The notes beneath the pieces are model-generated. The model ran no database searches and was not told the origin of the DNA. It saw only the letters and a program-made list of their open reading frames with translations. The translations under genes and the position numbers were made by a program. From positions 1-44,967 of the forward strand of contig JAAYUE010000007.1 of the NCBI GenBank assembly GCA_012517905.1: a stretch of DNA of 44,967 bases, in the 5' to 3' direction. Below, in pieces: positions 34,196 through 42,907 of the stretch (positions within the stretch are counted from its first letter, which is position 1; every line of letters begins with the position of its first letter). This stretch comes from Clostridiales bacterium (lineage in GTDB: Bacteria > Bacillota > Clostridia > Christensenellales > CAG-138).

Positions 34196-36060
34196 GCGAG
34201 AGCAAAGCGCCACAGAGCAACGCGGCGCCGCAGCAGCGGCGCGGCCCGATGATAGGGCCCGGCATGATGGGACGAGGTCCGGCGGAAAAACCGAAGGACT
34301 TCAAGAAGACCATGCGGACGCTGATCACCTATCTTGCGCCGTACAAAACGAAGATCATCGCGGTCATTCTGATTGCGATCGTTTCCACCGTGTTTTCCAT
34401 CGTCGGCCCCAAGCTGCTGGGCAAGGTCACGACCAAGCTCGTCGAGGGTCTGCTGGCCTATATATCCGGAACCGGACTGTATACGGACTTTGCCTATATG
34501 GGCAGGATCATCGCCTGGCTGATCGGACTGTATGTGCTGTCCGCCGCGTGCACCTTCCTGCAGGGCTTCATCATGGCCAAGGTGTCCAACAACGTGACGT
34601 ACGACCTCCGGCGCGCGATCTCCGAGAAGATGAACCGCCTGCCGCTGAAATACTACGACACCCGAACGCACGGCGAGGTGCTGAGCCACATCACCAACGA
34701 CGTCGATCTGATCAACCAGTCGCTGAGCCAGAGCCTGACGCAGCTCGTTACGTCCGCGACCATGATATTGGGCATCCTCGCGATGATGCTGTCCATCAAC
34801 GTGTTCATGACGCTGCTCGCCCTGTTCGTCCTGCCGCTTTCGACGGTCGTCGTACTGGGCATCGTCAAAAAATCGCAGGTGTTTTTCGCCGCCCAGCAAA
34901 AGCATCTCGGCGAGCTCAACGGCCACGTGGAGGAGATGTACAGCGGCCATAACATCGTGCAGGCCTTCAACGGAGAGGCGGAGTCGCTGAAAAAATTCGA
35001 AGAGACGAATTCCAAGCTTAGAAACGTGGCGGTCAAGTCGCAATTCTTCACCGGCATCATGATGCCGGCCATGAACGCCATCGGCAATCTCGGCTATGTC
35101 GCTGTCTGCATTCTGGGCGGTTATCTGGCCGTCAAAAAAGTCGTGGAGATCGGGGACATCCAGTCGTTTATTCAATACATGCGGAGCTTCACGCAGCCGA
35201 TCTCGCAGCTCTCGTCGATCTCGAACACGCTGCAGTCCACCTCCGCCGCGGCGGAGCGGGTGTTCGCGTTTCTGGATCAGGCCGAGGAGACGGCCGACAC
35301 GCCCGCCGAGAACACCGCCATGGCGACGCGGGGAGCGGTCCGGTTCGAGCATGTGCGCTTTGGCTACGATCCCGAAACGATCATCATCAAAGACTTCTCC
35401 GCCGACGTCACGCCCGGGCAAAAGATCGCGATCGTGGGCCCGACCGGCGCCGGAAAGACGACGATCGTCAAGCTGCTGATGCGCTTTTACGACATCAACA
35501 GCGGCCATATCCGCATCGACGGCGAAGACATCCAGAACTACACCAGAAACGATCTGCGCGCGCACTTCGGCATGGTGCTGCAGGACACCTGGCTCTACAA
35601 CGGCACCATTCTGGAGAACATCCGATACGGGACTTTCGACGCCACCGACGAACAGGTGATCGCCGCGGCCAAGGCCGCGCGCTGCCACGAGTTCATTCAG
35701 GCGCTGCCCGGCGGGTATCAGATGGAGCTCAACGAAGAGGCCAGCAACCTTTCCCAAGGTCAGAAACAGCTCTTGACCATTGCCCGCGTCGTGCTGTCCG
35801 ATCCGAAGATATTGATTCTGGACGAAGCGACGAGCTCGGTCGATACGCGCACGGAGATTCTGATCCAGAGCGCGATGGACACCCTGATGCACGGGCGTAC
35901 GAGCTTTATCATCGCGCACCGGCTGTCCACCATTAAAAACGCGGACCTGATCCTCGTCATGCGGGACGGCGACATCGTGGAGCAGGGCAACCACGCGGAC
36001 CTGCTCGCGGCCAACGGCTTCTATGCCGATCTGTACAACTCACAGTTCAATCCCGAGTAA
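34192..36060 (+). CDS. Heterodimeric ABC exporter, catalytic partner subunit
   Basis: A 622-residue half-transporter. A Gly/Met/Pro-rich N-terminus (GPMIGPGMMGRG) precedes six TM helices and an ATPase domain with Walker A G-P-T-G-A-G-K-T-T, canonical Walker B L-I-L-D-E-A-T-S and H-switch A-H-R. Its signature is L-S-Q-G-Q rather than L-S-G-G-Q, the expected complement to the degenerate site of the first subunit. The pair should therefore have one active and one structural ATP site. Translationally coupled to the first subunit by a four-base overlap. Confidence 0.95.
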   Translation: MSESKAPQSNAAPQQRRGPMIGPGMMGRGPAEKPKDFKKTMRTLITYLAPYKTKIIAVILIAIVSTVFSIVGPKLLGKVTTKLVEGLLAYISGTGLYTDFAYMGRIIAWLIGLYVLSAACTFLQGFIMAKVSNNVTYDLRRAISEKMNRLPLKYYDTRTHGEVLSHITNDVDLINQSLSQSLTQLVTSATMILGILAMMLSINVFMTLLALFVLPLSTVVVLGIVKKSQVFFAAQQKHLGELNGHVEEMYSGHNIVQAFNGEAESLKKFEETNSKLRNVAVKSQFFTGIMMPAMNAIGNLGYVAVCILGGYLAVKKVVEIGDIQSFIQYMRSFTQPISQLSSISNTLQSTSAAAERVFAFLDQAEETADTPAENTAMATRGAVRFEHVRFGYDPETIIIKDFSADVTPGQKIAIVGPTGAGKTTIVKLLMRFYDINSGHIRIDGEDIQNYTRNDLRAHFGMVLQDTWLYNGTILENIRYGTFDATDEQVIAAAKAARCHEFIQALPGGYQMELNEEASNLSQGQKQLLTIARVVLSDPKILILDEATSSVDTRTEILIQSAMDTLMHGRTSFIIAHRLSTIKNADLILVMRDGDIVEQGNHADLLAANGFYADLYNSQFNPE

Positions 36061-36143
36061 ACGGATCCGCCGGAAATCCCCCCAACGGATACCAACGCGC
36101 CGGAAACGGCGAACAATAAAATACGATATGCGATTTGTTGAAA

Positions 36144-36159
36144 AAGGAGCATTGATATT
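36144..36159 (+). promoter_or_regulatory. Ribosome-binding site that decides an ATT start
   Basis: AAAGGAG (36143-36149) is followed after seven bases by ATT (36157), the only codon at the proper distance in the coding frame. TGA at 36139 closes the frame just upstream, and no ATG, GTG or TTG occurs in this frame before the membrane segment. Confidence 0.6.
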
Positions 36160-36834
36160 GAAAACGAAACGAATATCCAGGCTGAAAAAGCCGGAAAAAA
36201 GAAAGGGAAGCTCGGGGCGCGCATCGCCGGTATCCTCGCGCTGCTGATTCTCATCGGCGGCGGCATCGGCTATTACTTCATCTGGAACGCCTCGAACTAT
36301 CTGACGACCGACAACGCAAAAGTAACCGCGAAGTTTTACGCGATTACGCCGCTTGGCGCGGGCAAGCTCAGCAAGCTCTCCGTTCATGTGGGCAGCGCGG
36401 TCAAGGCGAATGAAATCATCGGGAAGGTCGATAGCGTCGGATATCTGCGCTCGCCGATCGACGGCGAGGTCGTGCAGGTGAACGTTTCCGTCAACCAGTT
36501 GGTCGGCGCGTCAACGGTCGCCGCCGTCGTCGCCGACACCGCCGATATCTACGTGCAGGCGAATATCGAGGAAACCGAGATTGCGAAGATTGCGATCGGC
36601 CAAAGCGTGAAACTCAAGCTGGACGCATATCCCGGCATGACGTTTGGCGGATTTGTGCGTGAAATCGACCGGACGACGCAGACCGCGATTTCCGGCAACA
36701 CCATGAGTTACAGCACCAGCGGCACTTATACGAAAGTGACCCAGTTGATCCCCGTGAAGATTCAACTTTCGGATTCCGTGGATCTGGAAAATCTGATCGG
36801 CACCAACGCGACCGTAACGATCGAACTTAACTGA
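36157..36834 (+). CDS. HlyD-like membrane-fusion protein with apparent ATT start
   Basis: A 225-residue protein. The N-terminus reads E-N-E-T-N-I-Q-A-E-K-A-G-K-K-K-G-K, a TM helix follows (about 24-42), then 'TTDNAKVTAKFYAITPLGAG', a short lipoyl/barrel-sandwich domain and a beta-barrel end, the layout of EmrA/HlyD-type proteins without the long coiled coil. The first ATG (36388) would remove the anchor and half the lipoyl domain, so I place the start at ATT 36157. A single-base change or sequencing error from ATG is the alternative. It probably connects the ABC exporter with the cell wall side. Confidence 0.75.
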   Translation: MENETNIQAEKAGKKKGKLGARIAGILALLILIGGGIGYYFIWNASNYLTTDNAKVTAKFYAITPLGAGKLSKLSVHVGSAVKANEIIGKVDSVGYLRSPIDGEVVQVNVSVNQLVGASTVAAVVADTADIYVQANIEETEIAKIAIGQSVKLKLDAYPGMTFGGFVREIDRTTQTAISGNTMSYSTSGTYTKVTQLIPVKIQLSDSVDLENLIGTNATVTIELN

Positions 36835-36850
36835 TCGGAGGAGGAAGGAT

Positions 36851-38287
36851 ATGAAAAAAACAGGTATTGTTATCGCGCTGTGCTTGGTCAGCGCATCCGC
36901 TCTGCTTGGATGTTCGGCAATTACGGGCGCATCCGCGTCCAACGCGCCCGTTTATCAGAGCGTTTCGGTCACGACGGGCGATATCGTTCAGACCGTATCG
37001 GGCCCGGGCGTCCTGAAATTCGCGGATTCGCTCGATCAGGAGACGACGGCGAACGTGAAAATTACGAACGTAGCGGTGAAGGCCGGGGACACGGTTCACG
37101 CAGGCGACCCGATCGCCGAATTCGACGCCGTGGCGCTTTCCACCGACATCGCCAACCTGTACACTTCCGTGACCCAGCTTCGGCAGCAGGCGCAGGCTTT
37201 GGCGCTCTCGTTCCAAAGCGGAAAAACGATCGCCGCCGGCATGAAGGGCCGCATCAAGGAGGTCTATGTCAAGGAGGGCGATTCGGTCGCCGAAGTCGTC
37301 GCCGAAAAGGGCGGCATCGCGCTGATCTCCGTCGACGGTCTGATGACCGTGCAGATTCAGGCAGCAGGGTTGACGGCCAACGACGAAGTGACCGTCGTCT
37401 CGGGCAACTACGAATGCAAGGGCAATGTGTCCAAAATTGAGGGCGGCGCGGTAACCGTCAGCTTTCCCGACAAAAAGGTGCTGTCGGGCAGCACCGTCGA
37501 GGTCTATGCCGGCGGCGAACTTATCGGCAGCGGACTGGCGCAGATCGATCTTCCCTATCTCGTTCCCGCCGACGACGGCATCGTCACCAGGGTCAACGTG
37601 AAGGCGAACGATTACATCGCCCCCTTCATGCCGGTGGCGCACGTCAAGTACATGACGTCGGACGATGCCTATCAGGCGGTGCAGGACCAGCTGGCGCAGG
37701 CGCAGCGCGACCTCGACGCCGCGAAAGCGCTCAAGGAGCAGGGTGCCATTCTGGCGGAGCAGGACGGAATTGTCGCCTCCATTCTCCCCGAAGGGTCGTA
37801 TCCGAACGGCACGAAGTTCATGAGCGTCTATCCGCAGGGAGAGTTTGAATTCACCGTAGCCGTCGACGAGCTGGATATCTTCAGCATCGTGCTCGGACAG
37901 GCCGCAACCATTCAGTTCGACGGCGTGCCCGAGCGGACGTTTGACGCCGTGGTGACCAAGATTTCCTCTGTCGGGCAAGTTTCCAACGGATTTACCACCT
38001 ATACGGTAACCTTGCGCGCAACGGACGACGGTACGCTGAAATCCGGCCTGAACGGCACCGTGAACATCATCATAAACCAACGCGCCGGCGTGCTGATTCT
38101 GCCGGTGGAGGCGATTCAGGAGGACAGCAGCGGCAGCTTTGTAACGCTGGCTGGCAGCGAGCAAGTCAAGACGCCGGTCACGGTCGGCATATCCGACGGC
38201 AGCAGCATCGAGATACTCTCCGGCCTTGCCGAAGGGGATCAGGTCGTCATTCGAGCGGCGGCGGACATCATGGCCAACGCGCAGTAA
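36851..38287 (+). CDS. Lipoprotein membrane-fusion protein (RND/MacA-type adaptor)
   Basis: A 478-residue lipoprotein: lipobox L-L-G-C (Cys about 21), a lipoyl-like half (VKAGDTVHAGDPIAEFDAVA), a coiled region (AYQAVQDQLAQAQRDLDAAK), a second lipoyl half and the beta-barrel/proximal domains (SIVLGQAATIQFDG, 'GLNGTVNIIINQ'). This is the order of MacA/YknX-like adaptors. GGAGGAGG stands before the ATG. Last gene of the MarR operon, ended by a terminator. Two adaptors in one ABC operon are unusual. Confidence 0.9.
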   Translation: MKKTGIVIALCLVSASALLGCSAITGASASNAPVYQSVSVTTGDIVQTVSGPGVLKFADSLDQETTANVKITNVAVKAGDTVHAGDPIAEFDAVALSTDIANLYTSVTQLRQQAQALALSFQSGKTIAAGMKGRIKEVYVKEGDSVAEVVAEKGGIALISVDGLMTVQIQAAGLTANDEVTVVSGNYECKGNVSKIEGGAVTVSFPDKKVLSGSTVEVYAGGELIGSGLAQIDLPYLVPADDGIVTRVNVKANDYIAPFMPVAHVKYMTSDDAYQAVQDQLAQAQRDLDAAKALKEQGAILAEQDGIVASILPEGSYPNGTKFMSVYPQGEFEFTVAVDELDIFSIVLGQAATIQFDGVPERTFDAVVTKISSVGQVSNGFTTYTVTLRATDDGTLKSGLNGTVNIIINQRAGVLILPVEAIQEDSSGSFVTLAGSEQVKTPVTVGISDGSSIEILSGLAEGDQVVIRAAADIMANAQ

Positions 38288-38317
38288 ATCGCATCGCATG
38301 GCATCGTATGGCATCGC

Positions 38318-38348
38318 AAAGGAACCGAGCATTCGGTTCCTTTGTTTT
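38318..38348 (+). terminator. Intrinsic terminator of the exporter operon
   Basis: An 11-bp stem AAAGGAACCGA / TCGGTTCCTTT with a GCAT loop, followed by GTTTT. Just upstream stand three imperfect copies of GCATCG(C/T)ATG directly after the stop codon. Confidence 0.85.
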
Positions 38349-38533
38349 GCAGATGGGAATTTTCATCTACTCAGCTCAGGTATGAAAATGGTTCCTATCT
38401 TTCGATGGTTCTTCTATTTGCCTTTGTTCAGGTACGCAAAAAACGCGCTTTCACCATGGCGAGCGCCACACGAAAACACGCGTTGATTGCCTGAAATACT
38501 ATGCCTGCCGAGCCGGCGGGCTTATACGCGCGC

Positions 38534-39325
38534 TCAGCGGATGAAATCCTTGCTGTAGCAGAGACGCACAAGTCCGGTCTCGTGCATATAGACGTTGGGG
38601 AAGAATGCGCCGTTTTCCTCGAACGGGGAGCGATACTGCGGATCGTCTCCTGCGCCGGCCAGCACATCTTCGCAGGCCTGAATGGTGTCGTGCAGCACCT
38701 GATACGGAAAACTCTCGTGCGCATGTCCGCAGAAGATGTCGGGCTGCTCGGGCGTCATATCGCGCAGACGTTTGAGCGCATCGCAATATTGCTGAACGTT
38801 CGATTTTCCGCTGAAGATCCACGGCAGCCGGTTGACCGCGTCTCCGCTGAAGAGATGGTTGTTCTTTCGATCCAGAAAGCAGATCGATCCCTTGGTGTGG
38901 CCCGGCACGATGATGGACTCCAACTGTATTCCGCCAAGGTCGAATACGTCCCCGTCGTTGAGGGGTTTCGCGTCGAACTGGATATTGGCGCTCTTCTTCA
39001 TGTCCGCAATGGCAAGCTGATCAAATTCGTTCATGTAGATTTCGCAGGTGCGGCTGAACTGGTTCGCGCCGCGCCAGTGGTCGAAGCTGTCGTGCGTGAT
39101 GAGCAGGATGAGAGGCAGATCGGTAAATTTGCGTGCAAGCGCCAACAGGTCGCCATACCCGTAGCCGGTATCGATGAGCGCCGCGCGTTCGGTGCCGATC
39201 ACCAGCTGCATCGAGTTGACATACAGCGTTCTGCCCCAGCTTTCGTAGAGCGGTTCGTTTCGTTCGATAAACACATAGAGGTTTTCGCTGATCTTATTCG
39301 TTAAATATGGATAAAACTGATGCAT
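38534..39325 (-). CDS. Metallo-beta-lactamase-fold hydrolase, copy 1
   Basis: A 263-residue MBL-fold enzyme. Metal motifs: T-H-D-S-F-D-H (residues 77-83; the second His of the usual H-x-H-x-D-H is Ser80), P-G-H-T-K-G-S, S-G-D-A and C-G-H-A-H. The N-terminal strand pattern 'ERAALIDTGYGYGDL' is typical. GGAG is seven bases before the ATG at 39325. It shares the H-x-(S/D)-F-D-H variation and gene order with copy 2 just upstream, so the two probably act in one pathway, perhaps on a sugar-derived ester, lactone or phosphate taken up by the neighbouring ABC system. That last link is inference. Confidence 0.85.
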   Translation of the reverse strand: MHQFYPYLTNKISENLYVFIERNEPLYESWGRTLYVNSMQLVIGTERAALIDTGYGYGDLLALARKFTDLPLILLITHDSFDHWRGANQFSRTCEIYMNEFDQLAIADMKKSANIQFDAKPLNDGDVFDLGGIQLESIIVPGHTKGSICFLDRKNNHLFSGDAVNRLPWIFSGKSNVQQYCDALKRLRDMTPEQPDIFCGHAHESFPYQVLHDTIQACEDVLAGAGDDPQYRSPFEENGAFFPNVYMHETGLVRLCYSKDFIR

Positions 39326-39395
39326 AATCGTACTCCATTCCTTATTTTGATCTGTTCTGAGCCATGCGGATAGCGACCCCCTGTCCGGAGCCGTG

Positions 39396-40229
39396 TCAGA
39401 CGATTTTGTTTGGGTTGTAGATGATTCCGACGTGGTTAAAGCGCACGGCGTACCCCGGGCCAACCACCGTTTCGACGGGTTCGCCGACGATTCTTCCGGA
39501 CACGATCCCTTCCAGCCCTTCGGCAAACTCGTCCAGACGGCCGGCTTCCAGCGCGTAATTCGAGCCGTGGCCGGAGACGATGAGGTCGAATTTGCTCTTC
39601 AGACCTCTGACGCGGTTGATGCTGTTGAGGATGACCGCAACGGACGTGCAACGGTCCATGTGGCACCAGAGCTCGTTCCACTCCTGCAGCGGAACATACA
39701 TGTCGCCCATAAAGCAGGTGCGCGACTTGTCGTCGATAAAGCACATGGAGCCTACGCTGTGCCCGGGTATATGATAGGCCGTGACCGTCCTGCCGCCGAG
39801 GTCGAAGCTCTGCCCGTCCTCCAACAGCAACGTTTTCTGTTTTGCCCTGGTGCCGCCGAGCTCGACGCCGGGGCCCCAGTTTCGATCGGTCTTGTTGATC
39901 TCCGGATCGATCCAGAGTCTCTTTCGGATCAATTCCGGGTTTGTGTTGTTGAGCGTATCGATATCCCCGGGGCCGATGTAGACCGTGTTAAAAAAATCGT
40001 TTCCGAGACAATGATCGAAATCGCAGTGGGTATTGACCGCAAACCAGGGTTTGTGCGAGAGTTTTTGCGTCAGGGCGCCGAGGTCGCCGGCTCCGAAGCC
40101 GGTGTCGATCATCAGGCTGCGTTCCTTGCCAAGCACGGCGTAAAAATTGTCCTGGCCGTTGTCGTCGATCGCCCAGACGCCCTCCTTGATGTTGCTGGCC
40201 GTATACCAGCCGTCCGAAAAAGTTTGCAT
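39396..40229 (-). CDS. Metallo-beta-lactamase-fold hydrolase, copy 2
   Basis: A 277-residue MBL-fold protein related to copy 1. Motifs: N-T-H-C-D-F-D-H (residues 67-73; Asp70 in place of the second His), P-G-H-S-V-G-S, M-G-D-M and S-G-H-G. AGGAGG lies eight bases before the ATG at 40229. First of the two hydrolase genes (70-base gap to copy 1). The upstream region (40230-40389) holds the 15-base motif shared with the sugar-transporter promoter. Confidence 0.85.
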   Translation of the reverse strand: MQTFSDGWYTASNIKEGVWAIDDNGQDNFYAVLGKERSLMIDTGFGAGDLGALTQKLSHKPWFAVNTHCDFDHCLGNDFFNTVYIGPGDIDTLNNTNPELIRKRLWIDPEINKTDRNWGPGVELGGTRAKQKTLLLEDGQSFDLGGRTVTAYHIPGHSVGSMCFIDDKSRTCFMGDMYVPLQEWNELWCHMDRCTSVAVILNSINRVRGLKSKFDLIVSGHGSNYALEAGRLDEFAEGLEGIVSGRIVGEPVETVVGPGYAVRFNHVGIIYNPNKIV

Positions 40230-40262
40230 AAGTAGTCCTCCTGTTGAAAGCAAGTAGTGTTT

Positions 40263-40277
40263 GCAACGACACTTTGA
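40263..40277. promoter_or_regulatory. Candidate operator, copy at the hydrolase genes
   Basis: GCAACGACACTTTGA, 34 bases before the copy 2 hydrolase start. It differs by one base from the motif at 42893-42907. It is flanked by AGTGT, giving an AGTGT/ACACT inverted repeat around it. Confidence 0.5.
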
Positions 40278-40389
40278 AGCAACAGAAAGCGACTCGCCTC
40301 TATGAAATTGTGTATTTAGACCGGCGAAGGTCGAGTGTTCAGATGTCGGCAGGCCAGCCGTTTCGGGCCGAACCCATTCCCCCGCTAAG

Positions 40390-42693
40390 TCAAGTCAGAA
40401 GGGAGATCGGTTTCTGCGCCACGCCGTTGTTTTCCAATATCTTGCAGAGGTTGATATGGGACTGGCGGATGCAGGCTTCGATCGGCTCCTTCGTCTTGAA
40501 GTGATTCTGGATCGTATCCGTAATGATGGTTTCCACCAGCATCGGATCGATCGGGGGCAAATCGTCGAGCAGCAGCGAGGAGCGCGGCTTGCAGCTGGGA
40601 AACATGTGAAACGCGAGTTTCATCCAGGGGCAGGCTTTGCGGATCTCGGGAAAACTGTAGATGTTCGTGTGCGGGGAATTGCCGCCCAGTATCGTATACG
40701 CCATGGCGGTCTCGTCCCGCGAGAACCAGCGGAGAAACTCCATCGCTTCCTCCGAATAATCCGTATATCGATTGACGCCGAGCATCCAGCCGCAGACGAT
40801 GCTGTTGGAAGCCGGTATCGGCGCAAACCCGATGCGGCCGGCCACGGAGGAGTAGCTGCGGCTCACAATCTCCGGCGCGTAGCTGCAGAACGTGACAATC
40901 ATGGCGACGTTGCCGTCGATGATATGGCTTAAGCCCGAAACCGTGGCCAGAGACGAATTCGTATAAGACAGCGTCTCCGCAAAGTTACTGTAGGCCTTGA
41001 TCGTCGCTTCGCTGTAAAAGTTCACGTTTCCGCTGCGGTCGAAGACCTCTCCGCCGTAGGCCCAGATGCGGCTGTACAGATCCGCCGCCACCGTCGGCAC
41101 CACCAGCGCGGCCGTTCCGTGCTCGGTCGGAGAATCCGGATTAAACTCCCGCGTGAAGTACCGGGCGATCAGGTTAAACGTAAACCAGTCCTTTGGCGGC
41201 GCGAGTTCGATTTTGTACTTTTTCTTGAAATCCTCGCGGATGGCGGGGTCGTCGAAAAGGTCCTTTCGATAAAACAGCAGCTCCGTCGCATAGGAGAATG
41301 GATAGCCGTACAGCTTGTTTTTATAGCCCGCCACCGCGTCCAGAAACCCCGGCGCCATCTTTTCGGAAAGGTTCGTTTTGCCGTTGTTCAGGTCGCTGAC
41401 GTCCATCAGCAGTCCGCCGTTTGCCAGATAGGCGGTCCAGAGCGCGTCCACGGCGAGGATATCGTATTCGCTGGATTGATGCTGCATCATGTCCTTGTAA
41501 ATCTGGTACATGTCGTGATAGGCGCAGCTTTCGATCACGACATCGCAGCCGCTGTGCCTGGCGTACTGTGAAACCAGACATTTCATGGCGTCGAAGCCGG
41601 GCTCGTGGCTCGGAAACAGAATGCGCAGCGGCTGCTGCTTTTTCTTGACGGAAACCGGCGGTTTGCAGCCGAGGTTTTCCAGATAGCTGGCAAGGTTTTC
41701 GCAAGGGAACTCGTCCTTGAGCTTGAGATACGTTTTTTCAACCACGACGGGCGAGCTGATGTTCGTCACCAGCGTCTTTGCCGCGATCTCTCCGAGCATA
41801 TGCGCGGGGCGGAAGGTACTGATCATCCGGTCGAAAAACATGCTGTCATACCAGGATTCCTCGCCCAGCGTAACGATATAAAGGTCCTGCCCTATCGCAA
41901 TTCCTTTCAGGAACACGACCTCCGCGATCGCGTCCGCAATTTCGCGGCTGCTCGCGAGAAACACGCGGGGGCAATGATCGCCGTCGAGAATGCGCATGAC
42001 GATGCGATAGGTGCTCTCCTTGGAAAACGGATAGCTGTAGATATAGCGGTCCAGCGCATCCTCGGGGATGGGTTTCCCGTTTCGGTCGAACGCGGCGAGA
42101 AATCCCGTGATGCACTCTTTTTCGCAGGAATAGCTGTCCTGCTCGGTGTAAAGCAGGATGTCCTCGATGCCCGCCTTGAGCAGGGCGTCGGTCAGCGCAT
42201 ACATCGTTGCGGCGTGATCGAAGCCGATGAAGTTGACATCCTTATAGGCCGGCATGCGCAGCAAAAACACGACGGGCATGGATTGGATCAGGTTGTCCAG
42301 CTCGTCGCTGCGCTCCGTCTGGCAGGAACAGAGGATGACGCCCGCATAATCGCCTTCGCTGCAGGCGCGCAGAATATCGTTCTCCGTCTCCGGAAAATTG
42401 TTCGTGGTAAAGACGACCGCCTTATAGTTGGCGTATTGCAGTCTGGAGCTGATACCGATGAAGATGGTGTTGTAGAGTTTTTCGGTCAGGTTCGGGAGGA
42501 TGACGGCAATCTGGTCCGAGGCCTTGGTCTTGAGCAACCGCGCGGCCTTATTGGGATGATAGTTCAGTTGTTCAATGGCGCTCTGCAGGCGTTTCCGCGT
42601 ATCGGGGGCCACATACCCTTTTTTGTTGACATACTTTGAAACCGTGCTCGGAGACACGTTCGCCAGCTTTGCAACATCATGCACCGTCGCCAA
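40390..42693 (-). CDS. LacI-type regulator fused to an ABC sugar-binding domain
   Basis: A 767-residue cytoplasmic protein, twice the normal LacI length. Residues 1-60 are the LacI HTH and hinge (TVHDVAKLANVSPSTVSKYV, YHPNKAARLL). Residues about 60-340 are the LacI-type periplasmic-fold sensor ('IAVILPNLTEKLYNTIFIGI'). After a K-K-K-Q-Q linker (about 365), residues 370-750 are a family 1 extracellular solute-binding protein ('YDILAVDALWTAYLANGGLL', 'KLYGYPFSYATELLFYRKDL', 'GFAPIPASNSIVCGWMLGVN') without a signal peptide. The start is TTG, seven bases after GAGG. It probably senses two ligands, or one at two sites, and controls the adjacent transporter and hydrolases. Confidence 0.9.
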   Translation of the reverse strand: MATVHDVAKLANVSPSTVSKYVNKKGYVAPDTRKRLQSAIEQLNYHPNKAARLLKTKASDQIAVILPNLTEKLYNTIFIGISSRLQYANYKAVVFTTNNFPETENDILRACSEGDYAGVILCSCQTERSDELDNLIQSMPVVFLLRMPAYKDVNFIGFDHAATMYALTDALLKAGIEDILLYTEQDSYSCEKECITGFLAAFDRNGKPIPEDALDRYIYSYPFSKESTYRIVMRILDGDHCPRVFLASSREIADAIAEVVFLKGIAIGQDLYIVTLGEESWYDSMFFDRMISTFRPAHMLGEIAAKTLVTNISSPVVVEKTYLKLKDEFPCENLASYLENLGCKPPVSVKKKQQPLRILFPSHEPGFDAMKCLVSQYARHSGCDVVIESCAYHDMYQIYKDMMQHQSSEYDILAVDALWTAYLANGGLLMDVSDLNNGKTNLSEKMAPGFLDAVAGYKNKLYGYPFSYATELLFYRKDLFDDPAIREDFKKKYKIELAPPKDWFTFNLIARYFTREFNPDSPTEHGTAALVVPTVAADLYSRIWAYGGEVFDRSGNVNFYSEATIKAYSNFAETLSYTNSSLATVSGLSHIIDGNVAMIVTFCSYAPEIVSRSYSSVAGRIGFAPIPASNSIVCGWMLGVNRYTDYSEEAMEFLRWFSRDETAMAYTILGGNSPHTNIYSFPEIRKACPWMKLAFHMFPSCKPRSSLLLDDLPPIDPMLVETIITDTIQNHFKTKEPIEACIRQSHINLCKILENNGVAQKPISLLT

Positions 42694-42763
42694 TGGATTA
42701 CCTCACTCTCCGTTTCCAGACTGAAACAGAACGATAAAACAGATCGGATATTGAACTGGATAT

Positions 42764-42793
42764 ATTATAAGACGGATAACAAAACAATGTCAA
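42764..42793 (-). promoter_or_regulatory. Promoter of the LacI-fusion regulator
   Basis: On the minus strand a perfect TTGACA (42788-42793), an 18-base spacer and a perfect TATAAT (42764-42769), about 70 bases before the TTG start. A related motif, GCAACGATAACTC (42814-42826), stands just upstream of the -35 box and might be a weaker regulator site. Confidence 0.8.
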
Positions 42794-42856
42794 CTGCGAT
42801 GTAAAATTTTAGTGCAACGATAACTCTATTTCATATGAAAATTTCCGCTCATCGTG

Positions 42857-42886
42857 TTGACATCGTTCTTTTTCGCTTGATATACT
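42857..42886 (+). promoter_or_regulatory. Promoter of the sugar ABC operon
   Basis: TTGACA (42857-42862), an 18-base spacer and TATACT (42881-42886), divergent from the regulator promoter. The 5' untranslated region is about 190 bases and holds the shared motif just after the start of transcription. Confidence 0.8.
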
Positions 42887-42892
42887 GGCAGC

Positions 42893-42907
42893 GCAACGAC
42901 ACTTCGA
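42893..42907. promoter_or_regulatory. Candidate operator, copy at the sugar ABC operon
   Basis: GCAACGACACTTCGA lies at about +1 of the predicted promoter, where a LacI-type repressor would block initiation. It matches the motif before the hydrolase genes at 14 of 15 bases. Confidence 0.5.

Noticed and set aside
32594..34213. 539-codon open frame opposite the first ABC subunit
   Set aside because: Same shadow pattern; composition dominated by His/Asp/Arg, no ribosome-binding site fit.
34147..35994. 615-codon open frame on the minus strand opposite the second ABC subunit
   Set aside because: Rich in Arg, His, Asp and Val with no domain; it mirrors the codon pattern of the true exporter gene on the plus strand.
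36827..38332. 501-codon open frame opposite the lipoprotein adaptor
   Set aside because: Antisense shadow of a clear membrane-fusion protein gene; no recognisable motif.
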